DNA of 48,480 bases from Betaproteobacteria bacterium (GTDB lineage: Bacteria; Pseudomonadota; Gammaproteobacteria; Burkholderiales; SG8-41): the NCBI GenBank assembly GCA_021730905.1, contig JAKFYK010000018.1:1-48480 (forward strand), read 5' to 3'. The notes below the pieces were generated by a model. The model was not told the origin of the DNA, ran no database searches, and saw only the letters and a list, made by a program, of their open reading frames with translations. The position numbers and the translations under genes are program-made. Shown here in pieces: positions 16,830 through 25,750 of the stretch (positions are counted from its first letter, which is position 1; every line of letters starts with the position of its first letter).

Positions 16830-17546
16830 TTACAATTTCAACACCGGTGAATCATCTTCGGCAGTGAGCGCCCTTAGCGTGCGGGAGGCGAATTCTCTCC
16901 GGTAAAGTATAGCAATCACCCAAACGGTCGCGGCTATCATCAGCCACGGGTGCAAAAACCAGCCCATCGCCGCCATCGCGAAATAATACGCACGCAACCC
17001 CGCATTGAAATGCCCGCCGGCGAACGAGGTAATCTTGGCGATGCGGTTGATGTGCACGGCGAATTGCTCGGGATTCTCCTTGGGCTGCTTGGGCGCGGCG
17101 GCAACCAGGATCCCGCAAAAATTGAGCTGGCGGATCGCCCATGAAAACTTGAAAAATGCGTAAACGAAAATAATCACCATCAAGAACATTTTCATTTCCA
17201 GCAGCCGCGCCGAAGCCTTCACCGTAAACGGCAGGCCGGACACCAGTTCCTGCGCCTGCTGCACATAGCCCATCGACGCCACCAGCGCGCCCAGAATCAG
17301 CATCGTGGTTGACGCAAAAAACTGTGAACTGCGCGTGACGTTGCGCATGACGTTGACGTCGACCATGCGGTTGTCGCGTCCGATCATCTGCAGCATCCAC
17401 TCGCGGCGAAAGCGGTCCATGGTGTTTTGCAGCGTGGGAATGCTGTGCCCCCGCCAGTCGGAGAAATACACGTAACCCACCCAGCCTGCACCAAACATCA
17501 CAACCGCCACCACATCCGTCCAGGTCAGATTCAGTTCGTTAAGCAT
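16830..17546 (-). CDS. DUF599 family membrane protein
   Basis: 238-aa integral membrane protein with about four hydrophobic segments (near residues 11-28, 80-95, 118-135 and 195-215). Family hallmarks are RREWMLQMIGRDNRMVDVNVMRN, FFASTTMLILGAL and the FKFSWAIRQLNFCGILVAA segment. Function unknown. AGGA lies upstream of the ATG. Its direct junction with Bug5 suggests a link between this membrane protein and solute capture, but it does not resemble TctB or TctA. Confidence 0.88.
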   Translation of the reverse strand: MLNELNLTWTDVVAVVMFGAGWVGYVYFSDWRGHSIPTLQNTMDRFRREWMLQMIGRDNRMVDVNVMRNVTRSSQFFASTTMLILGALVASMGYVQQAQELVSGLPFTVKASARLLEMKMFLMVIIFVYAFFKFSWAIRQLNFCGILVAAAPKQPKENPEQFAVHINRIAKITSFAGGHFNAGLRAYYFAMAAMGWFLHPWLMIAATVWVIAILYRREFASRTLRALTAEDDSPVLKL

Positions 17547-17648
17547 GTGGTCCTGTCATTCCTGTGCGAGCCAACCTGCCTGATGGAACCGGGATCGCTC
17601 ATCCGCCCGATGCTCCGCAAATATTTCGGCTTCAATTTACGCCTTCTC

Positions 17649-18755
17649 TCAGATAAACAGCGTTAACACGCCGGTGTAGCCGTACAGGCGATTGTGCGAA
17701 ATCTCGCCATTGCAAAAAAATCCGACGAGCGGAATGTCGCCGAAAACATCCTGAATCATTTTCAGCTCGCCTTTGCCTTTGCCGAACAGCGATTCGCCGC
17801 GGCCGAGACACGAGTAATACACGCCTGCCGACGGTTTGGCGTACAGGCCCTGCTTGATGCTTTCGAGCATGCGCGCCATATCGTCGCGCGCGGTCTTTGC
17901 GTCGCGCCGGCAAAACATCAGACTGTCGCCCTTTTTCAGATACTCTCCGATGGCGATGAGCTTGCTCTGCGTGTCGATGCCGACCAGATTGCGCGCCAGA
18001 TAATCGCCGGTGTCGCTGCCCGGCACTGAAATGCCGGCGAAGATATGGCCGCCGATGCGATTCAGGTCGCCGGCGAGTTTCTCCCCGATATCTTCGAGAA
18101 ACACATCGAACGCCGGTTTGCCGTCGAGGCTGATTAGCACATTTCGCTGGCAGCCCGTTACCGCGCGCTTGGGGCCGATAGGCGAGCAGCCCTGCGTGAG
18201 CCGTGTCGCCACGATCACACTGTCGGAAAATGCCACGCCCGAAACACCTCCTTCAACCACGCGATCGGCGATCTGCAGATTGCGTCCACGCGAACTGACC
18301 AGCCCGCCCACCAGAAAACCGCTTTCCACGCGCTTGGCCAGGGCCGGCACCAGGCGCTCCATTTTTTCGGTATGCGGGTCCGCGTGCACAATGGCGAAAT
18401 TCGGCGCGGCGCCATCGCATTCCATCGCCGCGGTCGCCGCAGCGCCTTCACTCGTCACACCGCTGAACACGCGAAAACTGCTGGCATCAAAATCGCCGGT
18501 GAGCGCCACCACTGCAGGTTGATCGAGATATTCCTTGCCGGTAGCGCACACGCCGACACCGACCGCGCCCACCCAGTGCGCGATGCCGGTGCCTGCCTTG
18601 AACAGGTCGAGCACGTCCTGGAGTCGATCGGCAATGGCATCAGTTACATACAGAAAACCCAGCGTGCCGGCATTGCTGCCGATCTGCTCAAGACAGGCGC
18701 TGGCAGCCTCACGCCAATCGGCGCCGGCCGCGTGCCCGCAACGAAAATCGCTCAT
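17649..18755 (-). CDS. FIST domain signal protein (FIST_N + FIST_C)
   Basis: About 368 aa with an N-terminal FIST domain (residues about 25-215) and FIST_C (about 220-360). Typical blocks are VGAVGVGVCATG, FLVGGLVSSRGRN, GCSPIGPKRAVTGCQRNVLISLDGKPAFDVF, FCRRDAKTARDDM and the C-terminal GVYYSCLGRGESLFG...VGFFCNGEI. The family is proposed to sense small ligands, probably amino acids, and pass the signal to partner proteins; it has no effector domain of its own. The ATG at 18755 is preferred to a TTG at 18761. It is divergent from a PilG-like receiver and Hpt protein, possible partners (inference). Confidence 0.9.
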   Translation of the reverse strand: MSDFRCGHAAGADWREAASACLEQIGSNAGTLGFLYVTDAIADRLQDVLDLFKAGTGIAHWVGAVGVGVCATGKEYLDQPAVVALTGDFDASSFRVFSGVTSEGAAATAAMECDGAAPNFAIVHADPHTEKMERLVPALAKRVESGFLVGGLVSSRGRNLQIADRVVEGGVSGVAFSDSVIVATRLTQGCSPIGPKRAVTGCQRNVLISLDGKPAFDVFLEDIGEKLAGDLNRIGGHIFAGISVPGSDTGDYLARNLVGIDTQSKLIAIGEYLKKGDSLMFCRRDAKTARDDMARMLESIKQGLYAKPSAGVYYSCLGRGESLFGKGKGELKMIQDVFGDIPLVGFFCNGEISHNRLYGYTGVLTLFI

Positions 18756-19059
18756 ATTCAAACCACGCTTTCTGATCTTAGGTGGGGTAACACCATTGAG
18801 GTGATTAGTACGTAAATAATTGTTTTAAAACATTTATTTAAGAATAGCTGTTATGACTGGCACGCACTTGGCGGCTTTCTTGCCACAAGGATCGAGAAAT
18901 ATGCGTAAACTGGGACTACAAAAGTTGATTTTTTCTTTTATAATCAATGACAATAGCGTAACTCTTAAAGTGTAGAATCAGCAACTGCTGTTGATCACTG
19001 CGGCTTGGCCCAATACTACATCTATCATACAAAAATATGACCTCATCCGTGGTGCAACC
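18756..19059. other. Intergenic region between FIST and receiver genes
   Basis: About 300 bp, A+T-rich, with no supported gene. It must hold the two divergent promoters. At 18821-18842 it has a TTTTAAAACA-type element, centred on the perfect palindrome TGTTTTAAAACA, resembling a degenerate copy of the 19-nt motif. A TTTTTTCTTTTATAAT stretch near 18930-18945 could include a -10 for the receiver gene. Confidence 0.5.
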
Positions 19060-19458
19060 TTGACTCAGAGCGAATCCCAGGCACAGCGCGTGCTGGTGGT
19101 AGACGACAGCGAAACCATCCGCCGCAGTGCGGAAATCTTTTTGAAGCAAGCCGGATTTGAAGTCATCATGGCCAGCGACGGCTTCGATGCGCTGGCCAAA
19201 ATCTGCGACCACCAGCCCGATCTGATTCTGGTGGACATCATGATGCCCAAGCTTGACGGGTATCAGACCTGCGCGATCGTCAAACAACATCCGGCTTATG
19301 CCAGCACACCGGTCATCATGCTTTCCAGCAAGGATGGCGTATTCGACCGTGCGCGCGGCCGTATCGCCGGATCAGACCAGTATTTGACCAAACCCTTCAC
19401 GCGAGACGGATTGTTAACTGCAGTAAATACCCAACTGCATCCGGCAGCAAGCTCATGA
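19060..19458 (+). CDS. Single-domain response regulator, PilG-like
   Basis: 132-aa CheY-like receiver. Phosphoacceptor Asp59 (LILVDIMMPKLDG), acidic pocket DD at 15-16, switch Ser in VIMLSSKDG and Lys in LTKPF are all present. No output domain. The GYQTCAIVKQHP and GSDQYLTKPF segments resemble PilG of the Pil-Chp twitching system. No in-frame ATG fits, so the TTG at 19060 is taken as start. The stop overlaps the start of the Hpt protein (ATGA), implying coupled synthesis and a phosphotransfer pair. Confidence 0.85.
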   Translation: MTQSESQAQRVLVVDDSETIRRSAEIFLKQAGFEVIMASDGFDALAKICDHQPDLILVDIMMPKLDGYQTCAIVKQHPAYASTPVIMLSSKDGVFDRARGRIAGSDQYLTKPFTRDGLLTAVNTQLHPAASS

Positions 19459-22088
19459 GCGGCGACAATCGCACCAGCCTGCTGATGCTGGTCCGTCCCC
19501 AGATCGATGCCACGCTGGGGCAGGCGCAGGACGCCATGGCCAAGCATGTGGCGCAGGTCGCCGGCAACTCAGCGCTGGGCGCCTGTCCGCTCCAATTGCA
19601 TCAGGTATATGGCGCCCTGCGCATGGTACGCCTTGACGGCGCCACTCGCTATTGCACGGAACTCGAAGCCGCGCTGCGCAATGCAATGCGTTCAGCGGCG
19701 GCGGACAAAGCAGAAATCCAGAGCATCAGTCGTGCCATCACCGCCTTGCGCGAATTTGTCAGTGATGTCGCCGGCGGTGGTGCCTATGTGCCAGTGCGCC
19801 TGTTCCCCGCTTACCGCGAACTGGCACGCGTCAGCGGCAATGAATCCGCCACCGAAAAAGACCTGTTTTTCCCCGATGCCACCGATGACACGCCCGTACA
19901 TCCCGAACCGCGCAGCATCACGCCGGGGGTGTTGCCCGCGCTGCTCAAGGAATTGCGCTCGCGCTATCAGCGCGGCCTGCTGGCCTGGCTCAAGGAAAGC
20001 GCCAAACCCGATGGCCTCGCGCAAATGCGCGACGTGCTTGACACCCTGCACAGGATCGCCGCGCAACTGCCCGAACCGCAAGGATTATGGTGGGCGTCGG
20101 TGGCCCTGATCGAAGCAGCGATGGCAGCCGTCCCGGATACTCAAATGGGTGACTGGATCGCGCGCGTAAAGCCGGTATGCAGCCGTATCGATTTTCTGCT
20201 GCGCGATCTAGCCACAAAGCCCGATGCCGATGCCAATCCGGTGCAACGCGATGTACTCTACGCCATTGCCATTTCGCGCGTGGCGACGCCGCGCCTGCGC
20301 GATGTACGTGCATGTTTTCACCTCGACAGCCTGTTCCCCATGGCGCAAATTGCCGGCGCTGGTGCGTCCGGCAGCCTAAAACCCGCGCTGGATGATGCGC
20401 GTTCACGCTTCGAGAACCTCAAGGACACCTGGACCGAATACGCTTCCGGCGAGCCGAAACGACTGCAACGGTTTCGCGACATGCTGATTCCGCTGACGGC
20501 AAAGACGCGCGAACTCGGCAACGCCCCGCTGGTGCAATTGCTGGAGGCTATCACTGCCGCGACGGCGCATCTGCCCGATCCGTATCCGCTGGACGGCCAG
20601 ATCATGTCTCTCGAAATGGCCTCGGCGCTGCTGATGGCGGAAAACATCGTCCATCACTTCGACGCGCTGCCCGACGACCTCGAACAGCAGGTCACCATCA
20701 TGCGCGGCTGGCTGACCGAGGCCGCGCAGGGCAAAACCACAACCACTTCGCCGCCAGGCCTGCGCGCCGATATTGTGCAGAAAGTTAACGATGCGAAACT
20801 GCGCATCGTCACCGCGCGTGAAATCCTGAAAAGCCTCGGCCAGGTGGAGAAAACCGTCGAAGCGTTCACGCGCGACCACACAAAATACGAATCCTTGCTG
20901 CCTCTGGTGGCCACCATGCGGCAGGTCAGTGGCGTGTTTCAGGTGTCCAATCAGAAGCGCGCGGCGCGCCTGGCGTCCTTGTGCCAACGGTTGATCGAGC
21001 GTTGCGCAAACCCGGCGCACGTCGCTCTGGAGCAGGACGTCGAATGGGTTGCCGAAATCCTTGGCAGTCTCGGCTTTTATCTGGAACCGTGCCTGCAGGG
21101 AAAACTGCCCGCCGAGCGTGCGGTCAATATGTTCTTCACCCGCTATGAGCAACGAGCAGGCAATGACGCCCTGCTCTTGCTCACGCAGTCGATACCGGTA
21201 GCGCCGGCAACCGCAGGCGAACCGCCGCCTGCCGCAGCCACAGCGCCGGCCACGGTACAGATGCCGCCAGTTGCGCCGGCACGCGATGCCCTCGACCGCG
21301 AAATGCTCGAGGTGTTTCTCGAAGAAGCCAACGAGGTGCTGGCCGCTATTGAAACAGGCGTAGTGCAATTACGCGCGCGCGACAGCGATCATGATGCGCT
21401 ATTGAGCGTGCGCCGCGCCTTTCACACACTGAAAGGCAGCGCGCGCATGGTGGGCCTGTCCGCGTTTGGCGAGTGCGCATGGGAAATGGAACAGGTGATG
21501 AATCACTGGCGCGCGCAGTCGCTCGCAGCCACGCCGGCGCTGCTGGCGCTGGTAAGGAACGCGCGCGAACTGCTGTCGGAATGGACCTACGCCTTGCAGG
21601 GCGAGGAAGACCCCGGCGTCGACGCTGACGGCATCGCCACACGCGCGCGCGAACTGCGCGGCGAACCTGCGATTACAGAACCGTCGACGGCCCCCGAACC
21701 GATTGCGCCAGTCGCCCCAGATGCTGCACCGGCTGCCGCTGCAGCGCCGGCGGCAATCGCGCCGCCGATGGAGCCCGCCGCCGAGTCCGACGCGCCGCTG
21801 CCAGAAGCCTTCATGACGCTTGCGATGTCGGAGCGCGCCGCCACGCCTGCTGAAAACGAGCCGCTCTCACCCGCAGCGATATGCGATCAGGCGCTCGCTG
21901 ATCTTGGCGACCGGCTCGCGTGGCTCAATGGACTGGTCGATGAAATTCGCGAACAGGCCGCCGTCGATCCGCAGGCGAATTCACGGCTGCGGGAGATCGC
22001 GCACATGATGCAGGAGAGCATGGCTGAAGCCGGCGCGCTGCACCGCACCCTCAGCGATCACCTTGCAGCGCTCAAGAACAACCCGTAG
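19455..22088 (+). CDS. ChpA/PilL-like Hpt protein lacking a kinase core
   Basis: 877 aa. Residues 1-590 are helical and resemble the long N-terminal part of ChpA/PilL. A proline/alanine linker leads to a canonical Hpt domain (about 615-700) with phosphorylatable His657 in AFHTLKGSARMVG. A second Ala/Pro-rich linker and a short C-terminal helical pair follow. The CheA dimerisation, ATPase and CheW-like domains and the C-terminal receiver of full ChpA are absent, and the gene ends cleanly at a stop, so it cannot autophosphorylate by itself. It probably relays or stores phosphate for the receiver encoded just upstream, with a kinase elsewhere. The downstream UPF0114 gene converges directly on it. 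Confidence 0.82.
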   Translation: MSGDNRTSLLMLVRPQIDATLGQAQDAMAKHVAQVAGNSALGACPLQLHQVYGALRMVRLDGATRYCTELEAALRNAMRSAAADKAEIQSISRAITALREFVSDVAGGGAYVPVRLFPAYRELARVSGNESATEKDLFFPDATDDTPVHPEPRSITPGVLPALLKELRSRYQRGLLAWLKESAKPDGLAQMRDVLDTLHRIAAQLPEPQGLWWASVALIEAAMAAVPDTQMGDWIARVKPVCSRIDFLLRDLATKPDADANPVQRDVLYAIAISRVATPRLRDVRACFHLDSLFPMAQIAGAGASGSLKPALDDARSRFENLKDTWTEYASGEPKRLQRFRDMLIPLTAKTRELGNAPLVQLLEAITAATAHLPDPYPLDGQIMSLEMASALLMAENIVHHFDALPDDLEQQVTIMRGWLTEAAQGKTTTTSPPGLRADIVQKVNDAKLRIVTAREILKSLGQVEKTVEAFTRDHTKYESLLPLVATMRQVSGVFQVSNQKRAARLASLCQRLIERCANPAHVALEQDVEWVAEILGSLGFYLEPCLQGKLPAERAVNMFFTRYEQRAGNDALLLLTQSIPVAPATAGEPPPAAATAPATVQMPPVAPARDALDREMLEVFLEEANEVLAAIETGVVQLRARDSDHDALLSVRRAFHTLKGSARMVGLSAFGECAWEMEQVMNHWRAQSLAATPALLALVRNARELLSEWTYALQGEEDPGVDADGIATRARELRGEPAITEPSTAPEPIAPVAPDAAPAAAAAPAAIAPPMEPAAESDAPLPEAFMTLAMSERAATPAENEPLSPAAICDQALADLGDRLAWLNGLVDEIREQAAVDPQANSRLREIAHMMQESMAEAGALHRTLSDHLAALKNNP

Positions 22089-22646
22089 CTAGTGTTCTTT
22101 CGCAGGCGGGTTGGTGAGCCGCTCGGTATACGCGATCGCCACTGCCGACAGCACAAATGTCAGATGAATGATGGTCTGCCACATCATCGTTTTCTGGTCG
22201 AGTTTGGCGGCGTTGATGAAGGTCTGCAACAAATGTATCGACGAGATGCCGATGATCGCGGTGGCAAGCTTTACCTTCAGAACACCTGCATTCACATGTG
22301 ACAGCCACTCCGGCTGGTCGGGGTGATCTTTCAGATCGAGCCGCGACACGAAGGTTTCCCAGCCACCCACGATGACCATCACCAGCAGATTGGAAATCAT
22401 CACCACGTCGATCAGGCCGAGCACGATCAGCATGATCTGCGCCTCGGTGATGTTGTTGGATGTCATCTCGTGAATAAGATGCATCAACTCGCGCCAGAAC
22501 TGCCATACATACAGCGCTTGCGCCGCGATCAAACCCACATACAGCGGGGCCTGCAACCAGCGGCTCATGAATATCCATTTCGGCAGCGGCCGCAATGCAT
22601 CTCCTTTTCTGCGCCGTCCCTCGGGTGGATGTTTTTGTTGGCTCAT
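22089..22646 (-). CDS. UPF0114 family inner-membrane protein (YqhA-like)
   Basis: 185-aa protein with about four membrane helices. Characteristic blocks are SRWLQAPLYVGLIAAQALYVWQFWREL, MLIVLGLIDVVMISNLLVMVIVGGWETFVS and SHVNAGVLKVKLATAIIGISSIHLLQTF; these match the YqhA/UPF0114 family, of unknown function. The ATG at 22646 is preceded by GAGCGGA; the much longer frame upstream is antisense to Bug6. Its stop directly meets the stop of the Hpt gene, and it is divergent from Bug6. Confidence 0.9.
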   Translation of the reverse strand: MSQQKHPPEGRRRKGDALRPLPKWIFMSRWLQAPLYVGLIAAQALYVWQFWRELMHLIHEMTSNNITEAQIMLIVLGLIDVVMISNLLVMVIVGGWETFVSRLDLKDHPDQPEWLSHVNAGVLKVKLATAIIGISSIHLLQTFINAAKLDQKTMMWQTIIHLTFVLSAVAIAYTERLTNPPAKEH

Positions 22647-22769
22647 ATTCCGCTCATTTTCCTGTTTACCAGCGCCCCAGCCGCTTCGCGCAACCTCAGG
22701 GCCAAAACGCGCTATATTGTCTACACTTTCCAAAACATTGCAACCCGATTCATTCAAAGTTCTCCTTCT

Positions 22770-23723
22770 ATGCGTAGCCTGTTCATCATCCTGGCGTTTT
22801 TTGTGGTAGCGACCCATGCAGCGGCACAGGCGTGGCCCGCAAAACCGGTGCGCATCGTTTCGCCGTTTGCACCCGGCGGCGGCAACGATACGCTGTCGCG
22901 CATCCTCGCGGCGTCTTTGACCGCGCGGCTGGCACAGCAGGTGGTGGTGGAAAACCGCCCCGGCGCGAATACCATTGTCGGCACCGAACTGGTGGTGAAA
23001 TCCACGCCCGATGGCTACACGCTGATCGTGCTGCCGAACGCAATCACCATCAATCCGCACCTGTATCGCAAGCTGCCGTTCGATGTGACGAAAGACCTGG
23101 CGCCTGTCACGCAGATCGGAACCAGTCCGCTGATACTCGTGGTGCATCCGTCGCTGCCGGTGAGAAGCACAAAGGATTTTCTCGCGCTGGCACGCGCCAA
23201 GCCCCATGAATTGACCAACGGTTCGTCGGGCAACGGCTCGCTCGGCCACCTCGCCGGCGCGCTGCTGGGCGTGATGACGGGCACGTCGCTGGTGCATGTG
23301 CCGTACAAAGGCACGGCGCTGGTGGTCACGGAACTGATCGGCGGCCAGATTGTGCTGTCATTCGCCTCCGCGCTTACCGTGGTGCCGCACATCCGCTCCG
23401 GCCGCTTGCGCGCCATCGCAGTCAGTGGCCCCAGGCGTTCGTCCGCGCTGCCCGAAGTACCTGCCATTGCTGAAACCGTTCCGGGCTTTTCCGCCGAGTT
23501 GTGGTACGCCCTGTTTGCGCCCGCCCATACGCCCATCGACATCATCAATCGATTGAACCGCGAAATCGGCGGGATACTAGCGCAGGCCGAGATCAAGGAA
23601 AAATTAACCGATCAGGGTGTCGAAGCGCTCACCGGCACGCCGCAGGACATGGTGAAGTTGATCGCCGGCGATCTCGATAAATGGGCGAAAGTAGTCAAAG
23701 CCACGGGTGCACGCATCAATTGA
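22770..23723 (+). CDS. Bug family (TTT-type) periplasmic substrate-binding protein, Bug6
   Basis: 317 aa with a compact signal peptide (MRSLFIILAFFVVATHAAAQ) and the loops VSPFAPGGGNDTLSR and VVVENRPGANTIVGTE. The hinge reads LVHVPYKGTALVVTELIGGQI. ATG at 22770 follows a weak CTCC-rich leader. First of the plus-strand run Bug6, Bug7, HMGL, CapA, Bug8. It is separated from Bug7 by 50 bp that contain motif copy C. Confidence 0.92.
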   Translation: MRSLFIILAFFVVATHAAAQAWPAKPVRIVSPFAPGGGNDTLSRILAASLTARLAQQVVVENRPGANTIVGTELVVKSTPDGYTLIVLPNAITINPHLYRKLPFDVTKDLAPVTQIGTSPLILVVHPSLPVRSTKDFLALARAKPHELTNGSSGNGSLGHLAGALLGVMTGTSLVHVPYKGTALVVTELIGGQIVLSFASALTVVPHIRSGRLRAIAVSGPRRSSALPEVPAIAETVPGFSAELWYALFAPAHTPIDIINRLNREIGGILAQAEIKEKLTDQGVEALTGTPQDMVKLIAGDLDKWAKVVKATGARIN

Positions 23724-23755
23724 ATGCAAGCCGGGAAAATACACTTTATTTTATG

Positions 23756-23776
23756 TTTTAAAAACAGATACTTATG
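23756..23776 (+). repeat. 19-nt A+T-rich motif, copy C
   Basis: Exact match to TTAAAAACANATASTTAYR at 23758-23776, preceded by TT. Its last three bases are the ATG of Bug7, so it occupies the place where a ribosome binding site would be expected. Confidence 0.85.
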
Positions 23777-24730
23777 CAACCATTCGCGCTGGTGTTCGCC
23801 GTTGCCGCTGTCACCCTGCCCGCCCTCGCTGCCGATAACTATCCGACACGCCCGATCCGCCTGATCGTGCCTTACGGCGCGGGTGGCAATGCCGACATTC
23901 TGGGCCGCATCGTTGGTGCACGGCTGGCGGAAGCGCTGGGCCAGCCGGTGATTATCGATAACCGTCCCGGCGCGAGCGGCCTGCTCGGTTCTGAAATCGT
24001 TGCACGCTCAGCACCTGATGGACACACGCTGCTGTGGGTTGCCAATGGTCACGCCACCAATCCCGTCGTGATCAAGAAAATGCCATTCGATCCGCTCAAA
24101 GACCTGGCATCGGTCAGTCTCACCAGTTCAACACCGATGTTGCTGGTGACGCATAACGGATTGCCGGCCGACAACATGAAAGGATTCATCGCGCATGCCA
24201 AGTCGCGTCCCGGCCAGATCAACTACGCCACCTCCGGCAACGGTTCGCCGAATAATCTCGCTGGTGAACTGCTCAACCTGATGGCGGGCATCGCCCTCAC
24301 CCACGTGGCCTACAAAACCACGCCGCAAGCCACCACCGATACCATAGCCGGCCATGTGCAATCCGCGATGGCAAGCCTGACTTCGGTGCTGCCGCACGTG
24401 CGCAGCGGCAAGCTGAAAGCGCTAGGCACCACCGGACCACAGCGTTCCACGCTCGCGCCGGAAGTCCCTGCCATCGGCGAAACCGTGCCGGGCTATCAGG
24501 CGAATATCTGGAATGGCCTCATCGTGCCTGGCGCAACGCCCAGAGCCATCGTCACGCGGCTGAATCAAATCCTCGTGCAACAACTCAAACTGCCCGACAT
24601 GCGTGAGCGCTACGCCACGCTGGGCGCCGAAGTGCTCACCAGCACGCCCGAGGAATTCGACGCTTTCATCCGCGGCGAAATGGCGAAGTGGGAAAAAGTC
24701 ATCAAAGCGTCCGGCATACGAACCAACTGA
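23774..24730 (+). CDS. Bug family (TTT-type) periplasmic substrate-binding protein, Bug7
   Basis: 318 aa; signal peptide MQPFALVFAVAAVTLPALAA, then DNYPTRPIRLIVPYGAGGNADILGR. The first loop is GAGG instead of PGG. The second loop is VIIDNRPGASGLLGSE, and the hinge LTHVAYKTTPQATTDTIAGHV departs from the usual VPYKG. These changes suggest a ligand unlike those of its neighbours. No Shine-Dalgarno sequence is visible because motif copy C fills the upstream bases. The HMG-CoA-lyase-like gene starts 57 bp after its stop. Confidence 0.92.
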   Translation: MQPFALVFAVAAVTLPALAADNYPTRPIRLIVPYGAGGNADILGRIVGARLAEALGQPVIIDNRPGASGLLGSEIVARSAPDGHTLLWVANGHATNPVVIKKMPFDPLKDLASVSLTSSTPMLLVTHNGLPADNMKGFIAHAKSRPGQINYATSGNGSPNNLAGELLNLMAGIALTHVAYKTTPQATTDTIAGHVQSAMASLTSVLPHVRSGKLKALGTTGPQRSTLAPEVPAIGETVPGYQANIWNGLIVPGATPRAIVTRLNQILVQQLKLPDMRERYATLGAEVLTSTPEEFDAFIRGEMAKWEKVIKASGIRTN

Positions 24731-24787
24731 AGTCCGCACGCACCCATCCTGCTACCATAGTAGTGTCCGCCGTCCAGGAGCATCGTC

Positions 24788-25750
24788 ATGCCCGACATTC
24801 CGAAAAGCATACGCATTACCGAAGAGGGTCCGCGCGAAGGATTTCAGATCGAACCGGGGCCTATCCCCACTGCGCGCAAGCTGGAACTCATCCACGCGCT
24901 GGCATGCACGGGCCTGAAGCAGATGCAGATCACCTCGTTCGTCAATCCGCAAAAAGTACCGGGCATGGCCGATGCTGAAGCCGTGGTTGAAGGTTTGAAG
25001 CCGGAACCTGGTGTGGATTATCACGGCCTGTGGCTCAACGAAAAAGGTCTGCAGCGCGCGATGGCGAGCGGCAAGCTGCATCTCGAAGGCAAGGTCAACA
25101 TGTATCCGTCGGCAACCTTCCTGATGAAAAACCAGGGGTGCACGCAGCAGCAGTATCGCGAGATCGCTGGGCGCCTGATCGAAATGTACAAGGGCTACGG
25201 CATCCCGATGGAAAAAGGCTCGATCTCCTCGGCATGGGGTTGCAACTTCGAGGGCGGCGTCAGCAGCGAGCGTGTGGTCGAACTGGTCGGCGATTTGATG
25301 GATCTGGGCGCGGAACACGGCGTCGCTATTAAAACCGTTTCGCTCGCTGATACCATGGCGTGGGCCACACCGCTCGGTATCAAGCGCACCATTGGCGCGG
25401 TGCGTGAAAAATTTCCCGACCTGCGCTTGAGCCTGCATTTGCACGACACGCGCGGCATGGCCATCGCCAACGCTTACGCCGGCATGGAAATGGGCGTGGA
25501 CCAGTTTGATTCCTCCGTCGCCGGCCTCGGCGGCTGCCCGTTCGGCAAGCATAAAGGCTCCGCCGGCAACGTATGCACCGAAGACCTGGTGCTGATGTGC
25601 GATGAAATCGGCGTGGAAACCGGCGTCGATCTCGAAGCGCTTATTGATGCCGCAGCACTTGCCGAAGACATCGTGGGACACCCGTTGCCCGGCTCGGTGA
25701 TGAAAGGCGGCAGCCTGAAATCGCTGCGCGACAAACTCGCGGTACACTGA
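24788..25750 (+). CDS. HMG-CoA-lyase-like acyl-CoA lyase (DRE-TIM family)
   Basis: 320-aa TIM-barrel lyase that cleaves 3-hydroxy-3-methylacyl-CoA-type substrates to acetyl-CoA and a keto acid. Entry motif EEGPREGFQIE carries the catalytic Arg and metal-binding residues, HLHDTRGMA the metal-binding histidines, and GLGGCPFGKHKGSAGN the family signature with catalytic Cys250. The usual spacing after GGCP is altered (FGKHKGSAG rather than YAKGASG), so the acyl group may differ from HMG. A purine-rich CAGGAG precedes the ATG. The stop overlaps the CapA start (TGATG), indicating translational coupling. It probably metabolises an acid imported by a neighbouring Bug system (inference). Confidence 0.88.
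   Translation: MPDIPKSIRITEEGPREGFQIEPGPIPTARKLELIHALACTGLKQMQITSFVNPQKVPGMADAEAVVEGLKPEPGVDYHGLWLNEKGLQRAMASGKLHLEGKVNMYPSATFLMKNQGCTQQQYREIAGRLIEMYKGYGIPMEKGSISSAWGCNFEGGVSSERVVELVGDLMDLGAEHGVAIKTVSLADTMAWATPLGIKRTIGAVREKFPDLRLSLHLHDTRGMAIANAYAGMEMGVDQFDSSVAGLGGCPFGKHKGSAGNVCTEDLVLMCDEIGVETGVDLEALIDAAALAEDIVGHPLPGSVMKGGSLKSLRDKLAVH

Noticed and set aside
20403..21368. Long minus-strand open frame inside the Hpt gene
   Set aside because: Shadow frame with Arg/Gly/His-rich composition and no start signals.
22647..23297. Minus-strand open frame extending the UPF0114 gene by over 200 codons
   Set aside because: It is antisense to Bug6, is not part of the family, and the ATG at 22646 with its ribosome site fits the family length.
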